Source: CAYLRY01 sp964386535
Lineage (GTDB): Bacteria > Chloroflexota > Dehalococcoidia > Dehalococcoidales > UBA3254
Direction: 5' to 3'
Length of the DNA: 51,819 bases
Assembly (NCBI GenBank): GCA_964386535.1
Contig: CAYLRY010000017.1
Coordinates: 1-51,819, forward strand
The notes beneath the pieces are model-generated. The model was not told the DNA's origin. It saw only the letters and a list, made by a program, of their open reading frames with translations, and ran no database searches. This document shows positions 35,751 to 44,692 of this stretch, piece by piece (the stretch's first letter is position 1; each line of letters opens with the position of its first letter). The position numbers and the translations under genes are program-made.

Positions 35751-37508
35751 ATGAATTTCTTTAGATCAACTTTTTACAACAGGTATACACCGCTGACTGA
35801 AGGGCAAATTGCGGCAAAATTAAAACCGGTTCCGGCTGCTGCGAGCGCTTCCCCTCTCTCTGAGGCGCTGTCCGGGAAATCCTTGAAAATCGTACTGGAT
35901 CAGGGACCGGCGCTGGAATACCATTTTCAGTCAAAAGATCGCCTCACGCTTTCGGAGGGGGGAATTGCGGCTGTAGAAGCGCCTTATTCGGCCTTACAAC
36001 TTGATGAAATTTTTCTCTTCACGCACATTATACCCGATACAGTCCGCGGTTACGGCATTGTTTATGATACAAAGACCAACCTGGTTACTGCCTTTGAACT
36101 GTGGTTTTGCGGGTTCGAAAGGGACAAACGCGAGGTATGGCGGCATTTCATGTTTGGCTATGTTGATACAGGCGCTCCGATGCCTGAAAAACGTCATGCT
36201 CTTACCAACCGCATAGAAGGCAAAGGCACCTACTGGAAGAATGATAACGGAGAGGAGATGCTTTACTTCTTCCCGTCCGTAATCTGGTCTTCTTTTATTG
36301 AGCTGAGCGACCCGCTTGGCGGAATCACCATCACTGCTCCGTCTGATTATATCAAGATCAACGACAGGTTATACATATATTCTCGCGTGGAGCAGGAGTA
36401 TTCCGGAACTTTTACCCTGGAAGTCATAGACCTTTTTACAGTCAGACACATCGGCATGCGGCTGGGTTTTGATAAAAACGACCTGCTTGACTACAGCATG
36501 TATTCGGGGAAAGGCGAGGTCACCGGGCAATCAACCAATCTGGAGCCTCTGACCGATTACGGTACGGAAATTCCTTACAGTGAAGCACACCGCAAGCGGA
36601 TAAACCCTCAGAACAAAGGCTTGCGGCCTTCTTACCGCCCGAGGTTCATGCACAAAGACTATACCAAAGCTGAAGTGGACGAAGTCATCAGGACAAATAG
36701 TAAAATCTTTGAAGGACGCTCCATCATGTCAAGCTTTAACACAATGGAAATGTCCGAATATATGACAGGTAAAAAATTCACGCTCCGTTATGACGAAGGT
36801 CCGGCCTGGGAGTATGATATCATCGACGAACAGCATCTGAAGTGGCGTGAAGATGGCGAAACTGCCTGGCATGCCGGGGTATACCGGGCCTATGAAGCGG
36901 CTAAAGATATCATCCTGTTCTGCCATATCTGTACGGGAAGCGATCCGCTGCGCTGCCTCACCCAGGCTGTCGACTTCTCAAAAGCGCTAGCAACCTGCGT
37001 GGATGCGCAGCTCGGCAACGGACGAAAGCCATGGGAAGTAGGACATAAGGCCATTTTCGGCGTACTGGAAATGGAGGGAGGCCCTACGCCTCCAGCGGTG
37101 GAAAGGCACGGTTTTACCACGGACCTGGTCGGCAAAGCCTTCGCCTGGACTTACGGAGAGTCTATGCAGTCAATACACGTATATAGCTCACCAAATTCCT
37201 ATTCTTGGACCATCATGATGGGACGCAACACAGGCGGATGGATGTGGAGTTCGCCCTGTCTCTATGTCAAATTACGGGAGGACGCATATCTGATGAGCTG
37301 GACGGAGGACGCCTGCAATGGAAATCAGGGTACGTTTATTCTGAACCCCTGGATTATGCACGATGCCGGATTCTTCTTCGGCATGGGTGATAACCCGGAC
37401 GGCAGCAGTGACTTGCACCTGACGCCTATGGGCGCCTTTGCACGCCCTCTTCACGGCTTCGATATCTTGAAATACTTTAAAAAAAAGACCGGCCCCGGGC
37501 GGTGCTGA
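35751..37508 (+). CDS. Duplicated MoaF-family protein (two MoaF units in one chain)
   Basis: A 585-residue soluble protein made of two similar halves, about 41-245 and 339-545. Each half starts with a GKxxxxxxDxGPAxEY pattern (42-57; 340-354). After a middle part it has an RHxxTxxxxGKxxxW segment (148-162; 452-465), then a TAPSDYIKIND / SSPCLYVKLRED stretch and a closing HDAG/RHIG. This looks like MoaF N- and C-terminal domains, which are calycin-like small-molecule-binding barrels. MoaF itself is about 250 residues and single. The function of MoaF proteins is poorly defined despite the name (molybdenum cofactor biosynthesis protein F). The ATG follows AAAGGAG. The operon upstream ends with a terminator, so the gene is separate. 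Confidence 0.78.
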   Translation: MNFFRSTFYNRYTPLTEGQIAAKLKPVPAAASASPLSEALSGKSLKIVLDQGPALEYHFQSKDRLTLSEGGIAAVEAPYSALQLDEIFLFTHIIPDTVRGYGIVYDTKTNLVTAFELWFCGFERDKREVWRHFMFGYVDTGAPMPEKRHALTNRIEGKGTYWKNDNGEEMLYFFPSVIWSSFIELSDPLGGITITAPSDYIKINDRLYIYSRVEQEYSGTFTLEVIDLFTVRHIGMRLGFDKNDLLDYSMYSGKGEVTGQSTNLEPLTDYGTEIPYSEAHRKRINPQNKGLRPSYRPRFMHKDYTKAEVDEVIRTNSKIFEGRSIMSSFNTMEMSEYMTGKKFTLRYDEGPAWEYDIIDEQHLKWREDGETAWHAGVYRAYEAAKDIILFCHICTGSDPLRCLTQAVDFSKALATCVDAQLGNGRKPWEVGHKAIFGVLEMEGGPTPPAVERHGFTTDLVGKAFAWTYGESMQSIHVYSSPNSYSWTIMMGRNTGGWMWSSPCLYVKLREDAYLMSWTEDACNGNQGTFILNPWIMHDAGFFFGMGDNPDGSSDLHLTPMGAFARPLHGFDILKYFKKKTGPGRC

Positions 37509-37955
37509 TCCGGATCCTTTGGAAATGAGGTAAGATGGATTTAATGGACACCAAAGTCAAGGTAAAATAATGAAGGACGGAGGGGTTAGTTAGAAGGGTT
37601 TACCAAACGGGAAATATACACAGGTATTGGACTTATCCAGCAGCGGATACTATTTCTGGAATGAATGGCCATTGTCAAAGCACCACCAGGAAGAGAGGCG
37701 ATTGCAGGTGGAGATAAAATCCGCTCATCAACGGACTCGGCAGCGGAGGGCTTCGGCGGGTTTGAACTCCAAAGGATGTTAATATCCCTGATTTGGCGGC
37801 TATGAGAAAGTGACCGAAAAGACTTTCCCTAACCATTGTTGTCCAGACCGTCCCAAGGTTCTAGGTATCATCCCCTCTGGTGGGCCTTGGGGGACTGTCC
37901 CCGAACTGCTGTGTGAGAAGAAGAGGCTGATACCGGCGGGAGCAGCAATTGCTCT
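37509..37955. other. Long gap between MoaF-family gene and DUF3795-like gene
   Basis: Several short frames with stops in all three phases of both strands, and no recognisable protein. The sequence is richer in G+C than other gaps here, and it could be the decayed remnant of a gene. I could not match it to a family. Confidence 0.35.
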
Positions 37956-38375
37956 TTAAGAGCGCTTGATGGCCTTTTTAGTCACTCTCAAATTTTTAAT
38001 ATGTTCGTCTCCGTGTATAGGTTTCAAGAAATCCAGTGTCTTACACTTTTCAAAGCCATCGCATAGCCAGCAGCCTTCAATCTTTTTCTTTTCACAGCAT
38101 TTCCTGATATTACAAAATGGATTTCCTCCTCCCTCCCTGCATACTGTTTTACAGCGTAGCTTAACCATTGTCCCCAGCACTTCGTAACATTGATTATAGT
38201 TTTCAAAGGACTTGAAAAACGAAATTTGTGACATTCCTTCCGCTTTTTTCTCGAACTTGGCTTTTCTTAGTTCTTTTCGGAGGTCTCTCGATAAGTCAGC
38301 GATCCTGCCTTCGTGCGAAAAACATTCATCGCAACGAAGTCCACAGTATGCCATAGGGTTATTCTCTTTATCCAC
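37956..38375 (-). CDS. DUF3795-like cysteine-rich protein
   Basis: A 139-residue protein with a high cysteine content. The N-terminal CGLRCDEC (Cys11, 15, 18) and the later pattern CRxGGGNPFCNIRKCC with CWLCDGFEKC match DUF3795, a small probable metal- or Fe-S-binding family of anaerobes. The start is GTG at 38375, with GGAGGT five bases upstream. An in-frame ATG seven codons later has no such site. No partner is adjacent. Confidence 0.8.
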   Translation of the reverse strand: MDKENNPMAYCGLRCDECFSHEGRIADLSRDLRKELRKAKFEKKAEGMSQISFFKSFENYNQCYEVLGTMVKLRCKTVCREGGGNPFCNIRKCCEKKKIEGCWLCDGFEKCKTLDFLKPIHGDEHIKNLRVTKKAIKRS

Positions 38376-38718
38376 GGTGACCTCCTATTTAATGAATCGG
38401 AACATGGGACTGGTAGTATTGAAGGCTTACGCTTCTAGGAATATTTCTATCCACTTCAAACTGTGGTCAACGCAAGGACTTTATTATAGCATGCGCAATG
38501 TTGAAAACACAAAAAGTTCCCACGAAGGTTTATCCGTCCAGACAACATCATTGGCTCGTTTTCCGAAAAAGGCTACACCATCGAGAAATGGCATACATAT
38601 TTTATATAAGGGATAATGGCTATACTTTCGAAGGGGTCACTCGAAAGCATTATGATTTACTGGGTTGGAGTGGAAGGACCTGGATTTGAATCCTTAGAGC
38701 TATTTCAGCTTCAATATT
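38376..38718. other. Gap upstream of the DUF3795-like gene, downstream of tRNA-Ala
   Basis: No supported gene is visible. A T-loop-like string (GGATTCAAATCC on the minus strand, 38681-38692) was examined and does not form a full tRNA. The promoter of the DUF3795-like gene should lie in its left part. Confidence 0.4.
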
Positions 38719-38794
38719 TGGTGGAGCCGAGGGGATTCGAACCCCTTACCTCTTGAATGCAAATCAAGCGTTCTCCCGAGTGAACTACGGCCCC
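38719..38794 (-). tRNA. tRNA-Ala (anticodon UGC), CCA encoded
   Basis: On the minus strand the 76-nt sequence folds as a full cloverleaf. The acceptor stem GGGGCCG pairs with CGGCTCC and includes the G3-U70 wobble that identifies alanine tRNA. The D-arm is GTTC/GAAC. The anticodon arm is CTTGA-TTTGCAT-TCAAG, with TGC in the centre. The T-arm is GGGG-TTCGAAT-CCCC (one more pair closes it), followed by discriminator A and an encoded CCA. Confidence 0.97.
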
Positions 38795-39343
38795 GCTTGC
38801 AGATCTTCTGGTACTTTAGAGGCGCTGAAGGGCATCGCCTGTTAAGTACATATCTAATCTACCAAAAACAATGATATATAGCAAGTCCCCGGAACTGCTG
38901 TTAATATTCAAATCCGTATTGTTTTCCGGTGAAATTGAATAATTTGAAAAGCTGACTAAATTATTCAAGGTAACTATACCTCTTAATATTCATATAGAGG
39001 TAAGTTCTAAACCAAATTCAGGGGAAAGGAAATGATGGAACGTCCATTTGTAGTATTTTTTAAAAGGGCTCCTGCTTTCTACCTGGCAGCCCGAACCCTG
39101 AAAGATGCAAACCACCAAAAGATAGGAGGCCGCCGCCTTGCATCACTCATGCCGTTTACAAGGGGCGGCCTCGTAAATAACTGTATTTCTTCTAGCGATC
39201 CTCTTTTCTGGCGCGCCTCAAGCAACCAGGAAAAAGGGAAATTCACACCATATAAATGCGGTACCTGGTTTAGCACTCAGAGGGGAGACGCCAGTAAACC
39301 GGTTTCCGCCTATATGGTCTTCAGGACATTTTAATCATAAAAA
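38795..39343. other. Region between tRNA-Ala and bacterioferritin, with a large hairpin
   Basis: A 100-codon plus-strand frame (39032-39334) and an overlapping minus frame (39079-39276) exist, but neither has family resemblance or a clear domain. Within them lies a long GC-rich hairpin: AGGCCGCC 39127-39134 with GGCGGCCT 39164-39171, plus CCTTG 39136-39140 with CAAGG 39159-39163, and a one-base bulge. This suggests structured RNA or a repeat rather than protein. No T-tract follows it. Confidence 0.45.
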
Positions 39344-39811
39344 TTAAGCCACCTGGGTTGAAAGGAAGATCTGGACTCCCATGTGGTTTATTTCGTCCTG
39401 AACAGCTTCAATTTTATCTATATGGGCATCTTCATCTTTAAGGATAGACTCCAGGATTTCACGGGTGGCGAAATCCCTGGCTTCACCGCAAACCAGAATT
39501 CCCGCATTATAGCTTTTAATGGCATCAGCTTCTGCGTTATGGTCATTGGCAAACATCTTGGGTACATCAGAGCCGATGTGGATTTCATTTAGTTTGCTGA
39601 CAATAGGTATACCTTCCAGGAATAGAATGCGGGCGATGAGCTTTTCAGCGTGTTTCATCTCATCAATCGCACGCTTCTGGATGGTCTCATCCAGTTTGCC
39701 GTAGCCCCAGTTATCGCACATTTCGGCATGGACCATGTACTGATTGACGGCAGTGAGTTCATCAGCCAGCAGACTATTCAAGACTTCTATTACTTTAGGA
39801 TCTGATTTCAT
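39344..39811 (-). CDS. bfr: Bacterioferritin
   Basis: A haem-containing ferritin that oxidises and stores iron and protects against oxygen. All six ferroxidase ligands are at the textbook positions: Glu18, Glu51, His54, Glu94, Glu127 and His130. The haem-ligating Met52 is also present. Its length of 155 residues is normal. The ATG is preceded by AAAGGAGG. Monocistronic, with no bacterioferritin-associated ferredoxin gene adjacent. In an anaerobe this indicates defence against transient oxygen. Confidence 0.97.
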   Translation of the reverse strand: MKSDPKVIEVLNSLLADELTAVNQYMVHAEMCDNWGYGKLDETIQKRAIDEMKHAEKLIARILFLEGIPIVSKLNEIHIGSDVPKMFANDHNAEADAIKSYNAGILVCGEARDFATREILESILKDEDAHIDKIEAVQDEINHMGVQIFLSTQVA

Positions 39812-40069
39812 TATATCCTCCTTTATTTACTTGCTTTTTACATTATATATTATTATAATCGGACATTTACACCAGGGTATTACTGGACGTCAGCTAATAG
39901 ATGTTTTAGAATAAATCAAAAATCAAAAGTCAGCATAAGAGTACAAGGCGTAAGCGATCAGCGGAGATGGTTTGAAGTCTGCCTTCTTGGTGAGCTGAGA
40001 TCTGAACATTGAAAGGCGCCAGCTATATAATGTTTATTGAAAGCAATTAATATAAAGTGAGGTAGAAGG

Positions 40070-40678
40070 ATGCAAATTCTAGTTCTTTCAGGAAGCCGGA
40101 ACAGGGAAGGTAAAACCGCTCAGGCTATTAATTCCATAGTCAAAGGGATTACTAAAGCCGGGGGTAATTCCGAAATAGTATTTTTAATTGAACATAAGTT
40201 GGAACGCTGCCGGCAGTGCAATCCTGACGGCTGGGGAATTTGCCGCAGTGAGCACCGTTGTATAATTGAGGATGATTTTGATGCCATAATTGCCAAAATA
40301 AAGTCCGCAGACCTGGTGGTGTTTGCGAATCCGGTGTATTTTGCCGATTTAAGTGAGAGCATGCGCGGGTTTTTGGACAGGCTGCGCCGCACCCGTTTTA
40401 TGGTTGGCAGTGTACCAACTCCGGGTAGACCGCCTTCCTCTCAGGGTATTCCGGCTATCGCCTACTGTTACGCCGGCGGCAGCGGAAACGGTACTACAGC
40501 CTGCGGGGCCAATATGGAACGGATTTTACAGACCTGTGGATTTGATGTGGTAGACGTGATCCTGGCACGACGTCAAAACCTGGAGATGAAGCTGCCTCTT
40601 CTGGAGAAGGTGGGTGAATGGCTGGCAACCAGGCCTACTTCCGGCCCCTGGCCGCCTCCGGCGCCTTCAGCCCGTTAA
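40070..40678 (+). CDS. NADPH-dependent FMN reductase / iron-sulfur flavoprotein-like
   Basis: A 202-residue flavodoxin-fold protein: LSGSRNREGKTAQAI (residues 5-19) binds FMN phosphate, and NPVYFADLSESMRGFLDR near 87-104 contacts the flavin. The N-terminal third has Cys47, Cys50, Cys58 and Cys64, in a CRQCNPDGWGIC...C pattern like the cysteine motif of iron-sulfur flavoproteins, so an Fe-S cluster is possible. It would reduce flavins, or transfer electrons to the nitroreductase encoded 160 bases downstream. The tail is Pro-rich. The ATG has GAGGTAGAAGG upstream. Confidence 0.85.
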   Translation: MQILVLSGSRNREGKTAQAINSIVKGITKAGGNSEIVFLIEHKLERCRQCNPDGWGICRSEHRCIIEDDFDAIIAKIKSADLVVFANPVYFADLSESMRGFLDRLRRTRFMVGSVPTPGRPPSSQGIPAIAYCYAGGSGNGTTACGANMERILQTCGFDVVDVILARRQNLEMKLPLLEKVGEWLATRPTSGPWPPPAPSAR

Positions 40679-40838
40679 ATTTTTGGTCCTAATATTGAGT
40701 AATCTTCCATTCAGTCCGGAAGCCGGCGCCATTAAAGATAAAAAAGGTCGCCGGCTTTAGGACTACCTTTAGCATATTGGAAAATGTACACCAGGAGTCA
40801 GCCTGGCCGGGATAAACTATTTTTAAGGGGGGTTAAAA

Positions 40839-41504
40839 ATGGATATCATGGAAGCTATACGCCAGCGTAGAAGCATACGCTGTTTTAAACCGGATCCGGT
40901 ATCCAGAGAAGTCCTGGAGAAGCTGCTGGAGATCAGCCGCTGGTCTCCTTCTGGCAGTAATACACAACCCTGGGAACTGGCTGTACTGGGAGGCAGGATG
41001 CTGGAAGAGGTCAAGACGCGGCTGGTGCGTTGTATGCAATCGGCTGAATCTCATCCTGATATTCCTTACCCTCAGATGCCTGAACCTTTTCGCTCCAGGC
41101 AAAAAGAGCTGCTGCAATTGATGGATGCCTGGCAATTTCCACCTGGAACTGAGGGGCTCAAGGAAAAGAGGGCTGCCTACCGCGTTTCTTCAGGGCGTTT
41201 TTTTGATGCCCCGGTTGCCGTAATCGTCTCAGTTGAGCGTGAAATAAGCCCGCGGGCGTTTTTAGGACTGGGCATGCTGGCCCAGACTATTGCGCTGGCT
41301 GCTCTGAATTTCGGCCTTGGCACGTGTATCATGTCCATGGCTGTTTACTGGCCTGAAATTTACCGGGAATTGCTTAAGATTCCGGAATCACAACTGATAG
41401 CCTTTGGGATAGCTATTGGTTATCCGGATTTGGAAGCCAGGATCAACAATTTTGAGCGTACTCGTGAGCCTCTGGAAACCAATGTTAAATGGTTTGGCTT
41501 TTAA
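40839..41504 (+). CDS. Nitroreductase-family FMN oxidoreductase
   Basis: A 221-residue member of the NfsA/FRP fold. The N-terminal RRSIRCFKPDPV (residues 10-21) binds FMN phosphate, PSGSNTQPWE (37-46) is the flavin/substrate loop, and the GLGTCIMS segment near 165-172 is the usual second half motif. These enzymes reduce nitro-compounds, quinones or enones, or act in dehalogenation or cofactor metabolism. The substrate is open. An insert of about 60 residues in the middle is typical of the NADH oxidase-like branch. The ATG follows AAGGGGGG. It ends before a very strong bidirectional terminator. Confidence 0.9.
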   Translation: MDIMEAIRQRRSIRCFKPDPVSREVLEKLLEISRWSPSGSNTQPWELAVLGGRMLEEVKTRLVRCMQSAESHPDIPYPQMPEPFRSRQKELLQLMDAWQFPPGTEGLKEKRAAYRVSSGRFFDAPVAVIVSVEREISPRAFLGLGMLAQTIALAALNFGLGTCIMSMAVYWPEIYRELLKIPESQLIAFGIAIGYPDLEARINNFERTREPLETNVKWFGF

Positions 41505-41533
41505 GAGCAAGAAGATTCTTTAAGAAACAGTTG

Positions 41534-41570
41534 AAAAAACTCCGGCAATTATTAATTGCCGGAGTTTTTT
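41534..41570. terminator. Bidirectional rho-independent terminator (nitroreductase / dctP)
   Basis: A perfect 17-bp stem (41534-41550 with 41554-41570) and 3-nt loop. The arm begins with AAAAAA and ends in TTTTTT, so it works in both directions and separates the convergent nitroreductase and dctP genes. Confidence 0.97.
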
Positions 41571-41593
41571 CAGGTTTGAAGGTATAATAGGGC

Positions 41594-42727
41594 TTATTTC
41601 ACATTAGCCATGTGCTTGGCTCTGGCTTCTTTCCATGTGGCCAGGGTTTTTTCAATTACATCATTGGAAAGCCCCAGGGCTTTACAGTCTTCTTTCCACT
41701 GGTCTACCGCCACATCCGCTGCTTTTTCCCAGGCGGCAATTTCCGCTGCGGTAGGAGCAGTAACTTTTTTACCGGCGTCAGTGACGAGTTTTTTGCCTTT
41801 TTCAATGTTGATCATACTACCTTTGGCGCTTTCTACGTTTGCTTCACGCCAGATATCAGACAAAATCTTCTGGTCTGCGGCTGGCATACTGTTCCAGAAT
41901 TCCTTATTCATCATGATGATAATATTGCCTCCGCCGAAGTCCTGGGTATAGAAATAATTACAGACTTCTACCAGCTTGTAATCGCTGACCTGGGCCATGG
42001 TTACGAATCCGGCATCGACTACACCTTTGTCCAGGCTTTCGTAGGACTGGGGGGGTATCATCTGTACTTTAGCCCCGCCGTTGGCTGTGACTATGTTCAT
42101 TTTTGCGCCTGATCCACCCACTTTAAGGCCTTTAAAGTCAGCAGCAGAATGAATCTCCTTGCTTCTGGATACCAGGTTATAGGGATCCAGGGCGTACGTC
42201 CAGAGCAGCTTGAAGTCCTTGTATTCATCCTTTACTTCAGGGACAGCATTATACAGGTCCCATATGGCGTCACTGCCTTCTACATATGAAGATAGTACTC
42301 CACCGGGGAATCCAAGTGTGGGGATGGAGACCACCAGCGTTAAAGGAAAAGCCTTGGTGAAAGTACCTGTGGATGTCATAACTATTTCGGCTACGCCGGA
42401 TTTAACTGCATCCAGGGAATTGGCCAGTTTGACCAGGGCTTCACTGGGATAGGTTTCCACAGTGTAGCGTCCTCCGGTACGCTTGGGGAACTCCTGAGCG
42501 AACCACTCGAATCCAGCGCCGGTGGACTGACCTTTAGGCATTGTGTAAGCAAACTTAATTTTTCTGGCTTCCACAGGTGTAGTCTGCACGGGTGGAGCCG
42601 CGGTGGTGGTAACAGCCGGCTTGGCTGTAGAGGTTGCGGGTGCGGTGGTAGTGGTACTGCTGCATCCGCTGAGGATCAGTGAACCGATAATAACCATTGC
42701 CATCAGGATAACCAGTGTTTTTTTCAT
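41594..42727 (-). CDS. dctP: TRAP transporter substrate-binding lipoprotein, DctP family
   Basis: A periplasm-side binding protein that delivers an organic acid anion to the DctQ-DctM permease. It starts with a lipoprotein signal ending in LSGC (lipidated Cys22), followed by a Thr/Ala/Pro-rich linker (about 23-55). The binding domain follows, with FKGLKVGGSGAKMNIV near the middle, where DctP proteins bind the carboxylate with a conserved Arg-like region. Here the pattern reads SAADFKGLKVGG, with no obvious Arg, so ligand details are uncertain. The ATG follows AAGGAGGG. It is last in the dctQ-dctM-dctP operon. Confidence 0.92.
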   Translation of the reverse strand: MKKTLVILMAMVIIGSLILSGCSSTTTTAPATSTAKPAVTTTAAPPVQTTPVEARKIKFAYTMPKGQSTGAGFEWFAQEFPKRTGGRYTVETYPSEALVKLANSLDAVKSGVAEIVMTSTGTFTKAFPLTLVVSIPTLGFPGGVLSSYVEGSDAIWDLYNAVPEVKDEYKDFKLLWTYALDPYNLVSRSKEIHSAADFKGLKVGGSGAKMNIVTANGGAKVQMIPPQSYESLDKGVVDAGFVTMAQVSDYKLVEVCNYFYTQDFGGGNIIIMMNKEFWNSMPAADQKILSDIWREANVESAKGSMINIEKGKKLVTDAGKKVTAPTAAEIAAWEKAADVAVDQWKEDCKALGLSNDVIEKTLATWKEARAKHMANVK

Positions 42728-42757
42728 AAACCCTCCTTATTATTTTTACTATTTTTA

Positions 42758-44053
42758 CTACATCATACTGGGCAGCCAGGTGCTTATAATAGGGAAAGCT
42801 GCCAGGAAAGCGATATTGACACAATCAGAAATGACAAAGGGGATTACTCCACGGTATATGGTGCCTAACGGCACTTTAATAATCCCCGCCATGCCGAATA
42901 AATTGATCCCGAACGGAGGTGTGATGAAGCCCACTTCAATTACCCTCACCATCAGTACGCTGTACCAGATCAGATTGAAGTCCAGGGCCGCCATGGCCGG
43001 ATAGAATATAGGGATGGTGAGGATTAGAACAGCATAAATATCAAAGAACATACCCATGATCAGATAGAAAACAATGACTGCTCCCAGAAGAATATACCTG
43101 GATACCCCCAGGGCCGCCATGGCTTCACCCATAGTAAACGGAATACGGGTAATGGCCAAAAAGGCATTGAACATGAATGCGCCAACTACCATAATGATCA
43201 TCATAGCAGCCATTTTAGAGGTTTCCATCAGGGACGACCAGATGGTTTTACCGTTCATTTGCCTCCTGGCCAGGGCGATCAGCAAAGCGCCGAAGGCGCC
43301 CACGCTGGCTGCCTCGGTGGCAGTGAACTTACCGGTATATAAACCCCAAAGCATTAAGATGAAGAGTATGGCTATAGGCCAGGTCATTCTGATAGCACCC
43401 ACTTTTTCTCGCACAGTAGTTCTGGCGGCGTTGGGAGCCAGTTTGGGGTTTATTTTACACATAATGGCGATTGTAGCCAGGTAAAAGACCACTACTGAAA
43501 TACCCGGAATAATACCGGCCATAAATAGCTTTCCAATGGATAGATCGGCCAGAATGCCGATGGTAACAAATCCCATAGAAGGAGGTATCAGGATCCCCAG
43601 GGTACCGCCGCAGGCAGTAACAGCGCTGGAAAGTTTCTGGCTGTAGCCGTAACGCTGCATTTCAGGGTAAGCCACGCGGCTCATCACCACAGTCCCCGCC
43701 AAGCTGGAACCGCTGACAGCGGCGAAAAGTCCGCAAGCGCCGATGGTTGCCATAGCCAGCCCTCCCTTAAACTGCCCCAGCCAGGCCCGGGCTGCCATGT
43801 AAGCTTCCTTGCCCATGCCGCTCTGTCCTACAAATTCGCCCATCAGAAGATATAGCGGGATTACCGCGAAATGGTAGCTGTTCATGGTGCCGAATGGGAT
43901 CACAGAAAGATTTCCTATGGCGCCACTCAAACCGCCCATGGCGATATAACCTACAAAACCGACCAGCAGCATGGAAAAACCGATATGAGCTCCCAAAAAG
44001 AATAATACCATCAAGAAGGCTATGCCGATGAGTCCAATCTCAGTTCCGTTCAT
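42758..44053 (-). CDS. dctM: TRAP transporter large permease subunit, DctM family
   Basis: A 431-residue polytopic protein with about twelve membrane segments. It is the ion-coupled translocation subunit of the TRAP system. Family signatures are visible: GACGLFAAVSGSSLAGT near 107-123, GGTLGILIPPSMGFV near 145-160 and the second-half GVIPFVISDCVNIAFL near the end. The ATG has AAGGAGG upstream and overlaps the dctQ stop as ATGA, so translation is coupled. Sodium-driven import is the general mechanism. Confidence 0.95.
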   Translation of the reverse strand: MNGTEIGLIGIAFLMVLFFLGAHIGFSMLLVGFVGYIAMGGLSGAIGNLSVIPFGTMNSYHFAVIPLYLLMGEFVGQSGMGKEAYMAARAWLGQFKGGLAMATIGACGLFAAVSGSSLAGTVVMSRVAYPEMQRYGYSQKLSSAVTACGGTLGILIPPSMGFVTIGILADLSIGKLFMAGIIPGISVVVFYLATIAIMCKINPKLAPNAARTTVREKVGAIRMTWPIAILFILMLWGLYTGKFTATEAASVGAFGALLIALARRQMNGKTIWSSLMETSKMAAMMIIMVVGAFMFNAFLAITRIPFTMGEAMAALGVSRYILLGAVIVFYLIMGMFFDIYAVLILTIPIFYPAMAALDFNLIWYSVLMVRVIEVGFITPPFGINLFGMAGIIKVPLGTIYRGVIPFVISDCVNIAFLAAFPIISTWLPSMM

Positions 44054-44601
44054 TTCTTAAAGACCTCCTTGGCTGACCGGCCTAGCTCCACCAGGAAAAT
44101 AAAGCAGACCCAGGTAAAACCAATGGCCATCATCAGCCAGAAGGGCCAGTAAGGGATTCCCAGGACATCCGTTAAATGTCCGCGTGTGGCAGTGATATAA
44201 CCCTGCATCTTAATAAATCCCTGCCAGGCAACACTGCCGGCTACCCCGGCACTAATCAGATACGTAAACACCCACAGGATATTCTGAGCGCGTGGGTGCA
44301 TTTTTTCAGTAAAAATATTAATGCGGATATGCATTTTATGAAGCTGGCAATAGCCCATTCCCCAGGTAGCGCCAATTACCAGAAGCAGTCCTATCAACTC
44401 AGTGGCCCCTTCAAGCGGACGTAAAAAGGCAGCCCTGCCGACCACATCGATGATGGTAAGGAGGGTCATTGCCATGAATACTACTGCGCCTACGGCGGAC
44501 ATGGTCCGGCTTATTTGCCAGAGAGTTTTATCGAAACGTGACTTTACCTGGGTAGGTTCCGGGGTTTGCGTTTTCCCGTCCGTTTGGACCTGATCCTGCA
44601 C
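44050..44601 (-). CDS. dctQ: TRAP transporter small permease subunit, DctQ family
   Basis: A 183-residue protein with four membrane helices and a charged N-terminus, the partner of DctM. The hydrophobic pattern and WGMGYCQLHKMHIRIN near residue 88 are typical of DctQ. The start is GTG at 44601, with GGGAGGAAACT upstream. It is first of the dctQMP operon, 254 bases after the end of the Nudix gene. An operator-like dyad lies in that gap. Confidence 0.92.
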   Translation of the reverse strand: MQDQVQTDGKTQTPEPTQVKSRFDKTLWQISRTMSAVGAVVFMAMTLLTIIDVVGRAAFLRPLEGATELIGLLLVIGATWGMGYCQLHKMHIRINIFTEKMHPRAQNILWVFTYLISAGVAGSVAWQGFIKMQGYITATRGHLTDVLGIPYWPFWLMMAIGFTWVCFIFLVELGRSAKEVFKK

Positions 44602-44652
44602 AGTTTCCTCCCTTTATCACTTTATCAATATCGCAAGGACATTGTTTATTCG

Positions 44653-44692
44653 ATAGTACCTATGGAACATCACACATGAATACAAATGTGTG
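44653..44692 (-). promoter_or_regulatory. Candidate dctQMP promoter with operator-like dyad
   Basis: A dyad CACACAT-N8-ATGTGTG at 44671-44692 lies 70-90 bases before dctQ. On the minus strand a possible -10, TACTAT (complement of 44653-44658), and a poor -35, TTCATG, 16 bases upstream of it overlap the dyad. A repressor bound there would block transcription. The dyad is seen directly. The promoter and its control are inference. Confidence 0.45.

Noticed and set aside
38665..38694. T-arm-like string on the minus strand near tRNA-Ala, possible second tRNA or attachment-site fragment
   Set aside because: The G53-C61 pair is missing and no D or anticodon arm can be built. It does not repeat the tRNA-Ala 3' end, so an integration-site copy is not supported.
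37896..38900. Similar strings GTCCCCGAACTGCTGT and GTCCCCGGAACTGCTGT about 1 kb apart as a repeat or element boundary
   Set aside because: The two copies differ by a base insertion and no terminal inverted repeats or transposase accompany them. Too short to call.
39079..39276. Minus-strand 65-codon ORF opposite the 100-codon plus ORF
   Set aside because: Both frames cross the large hairpin and lack family signals, so neither is called as a gene.
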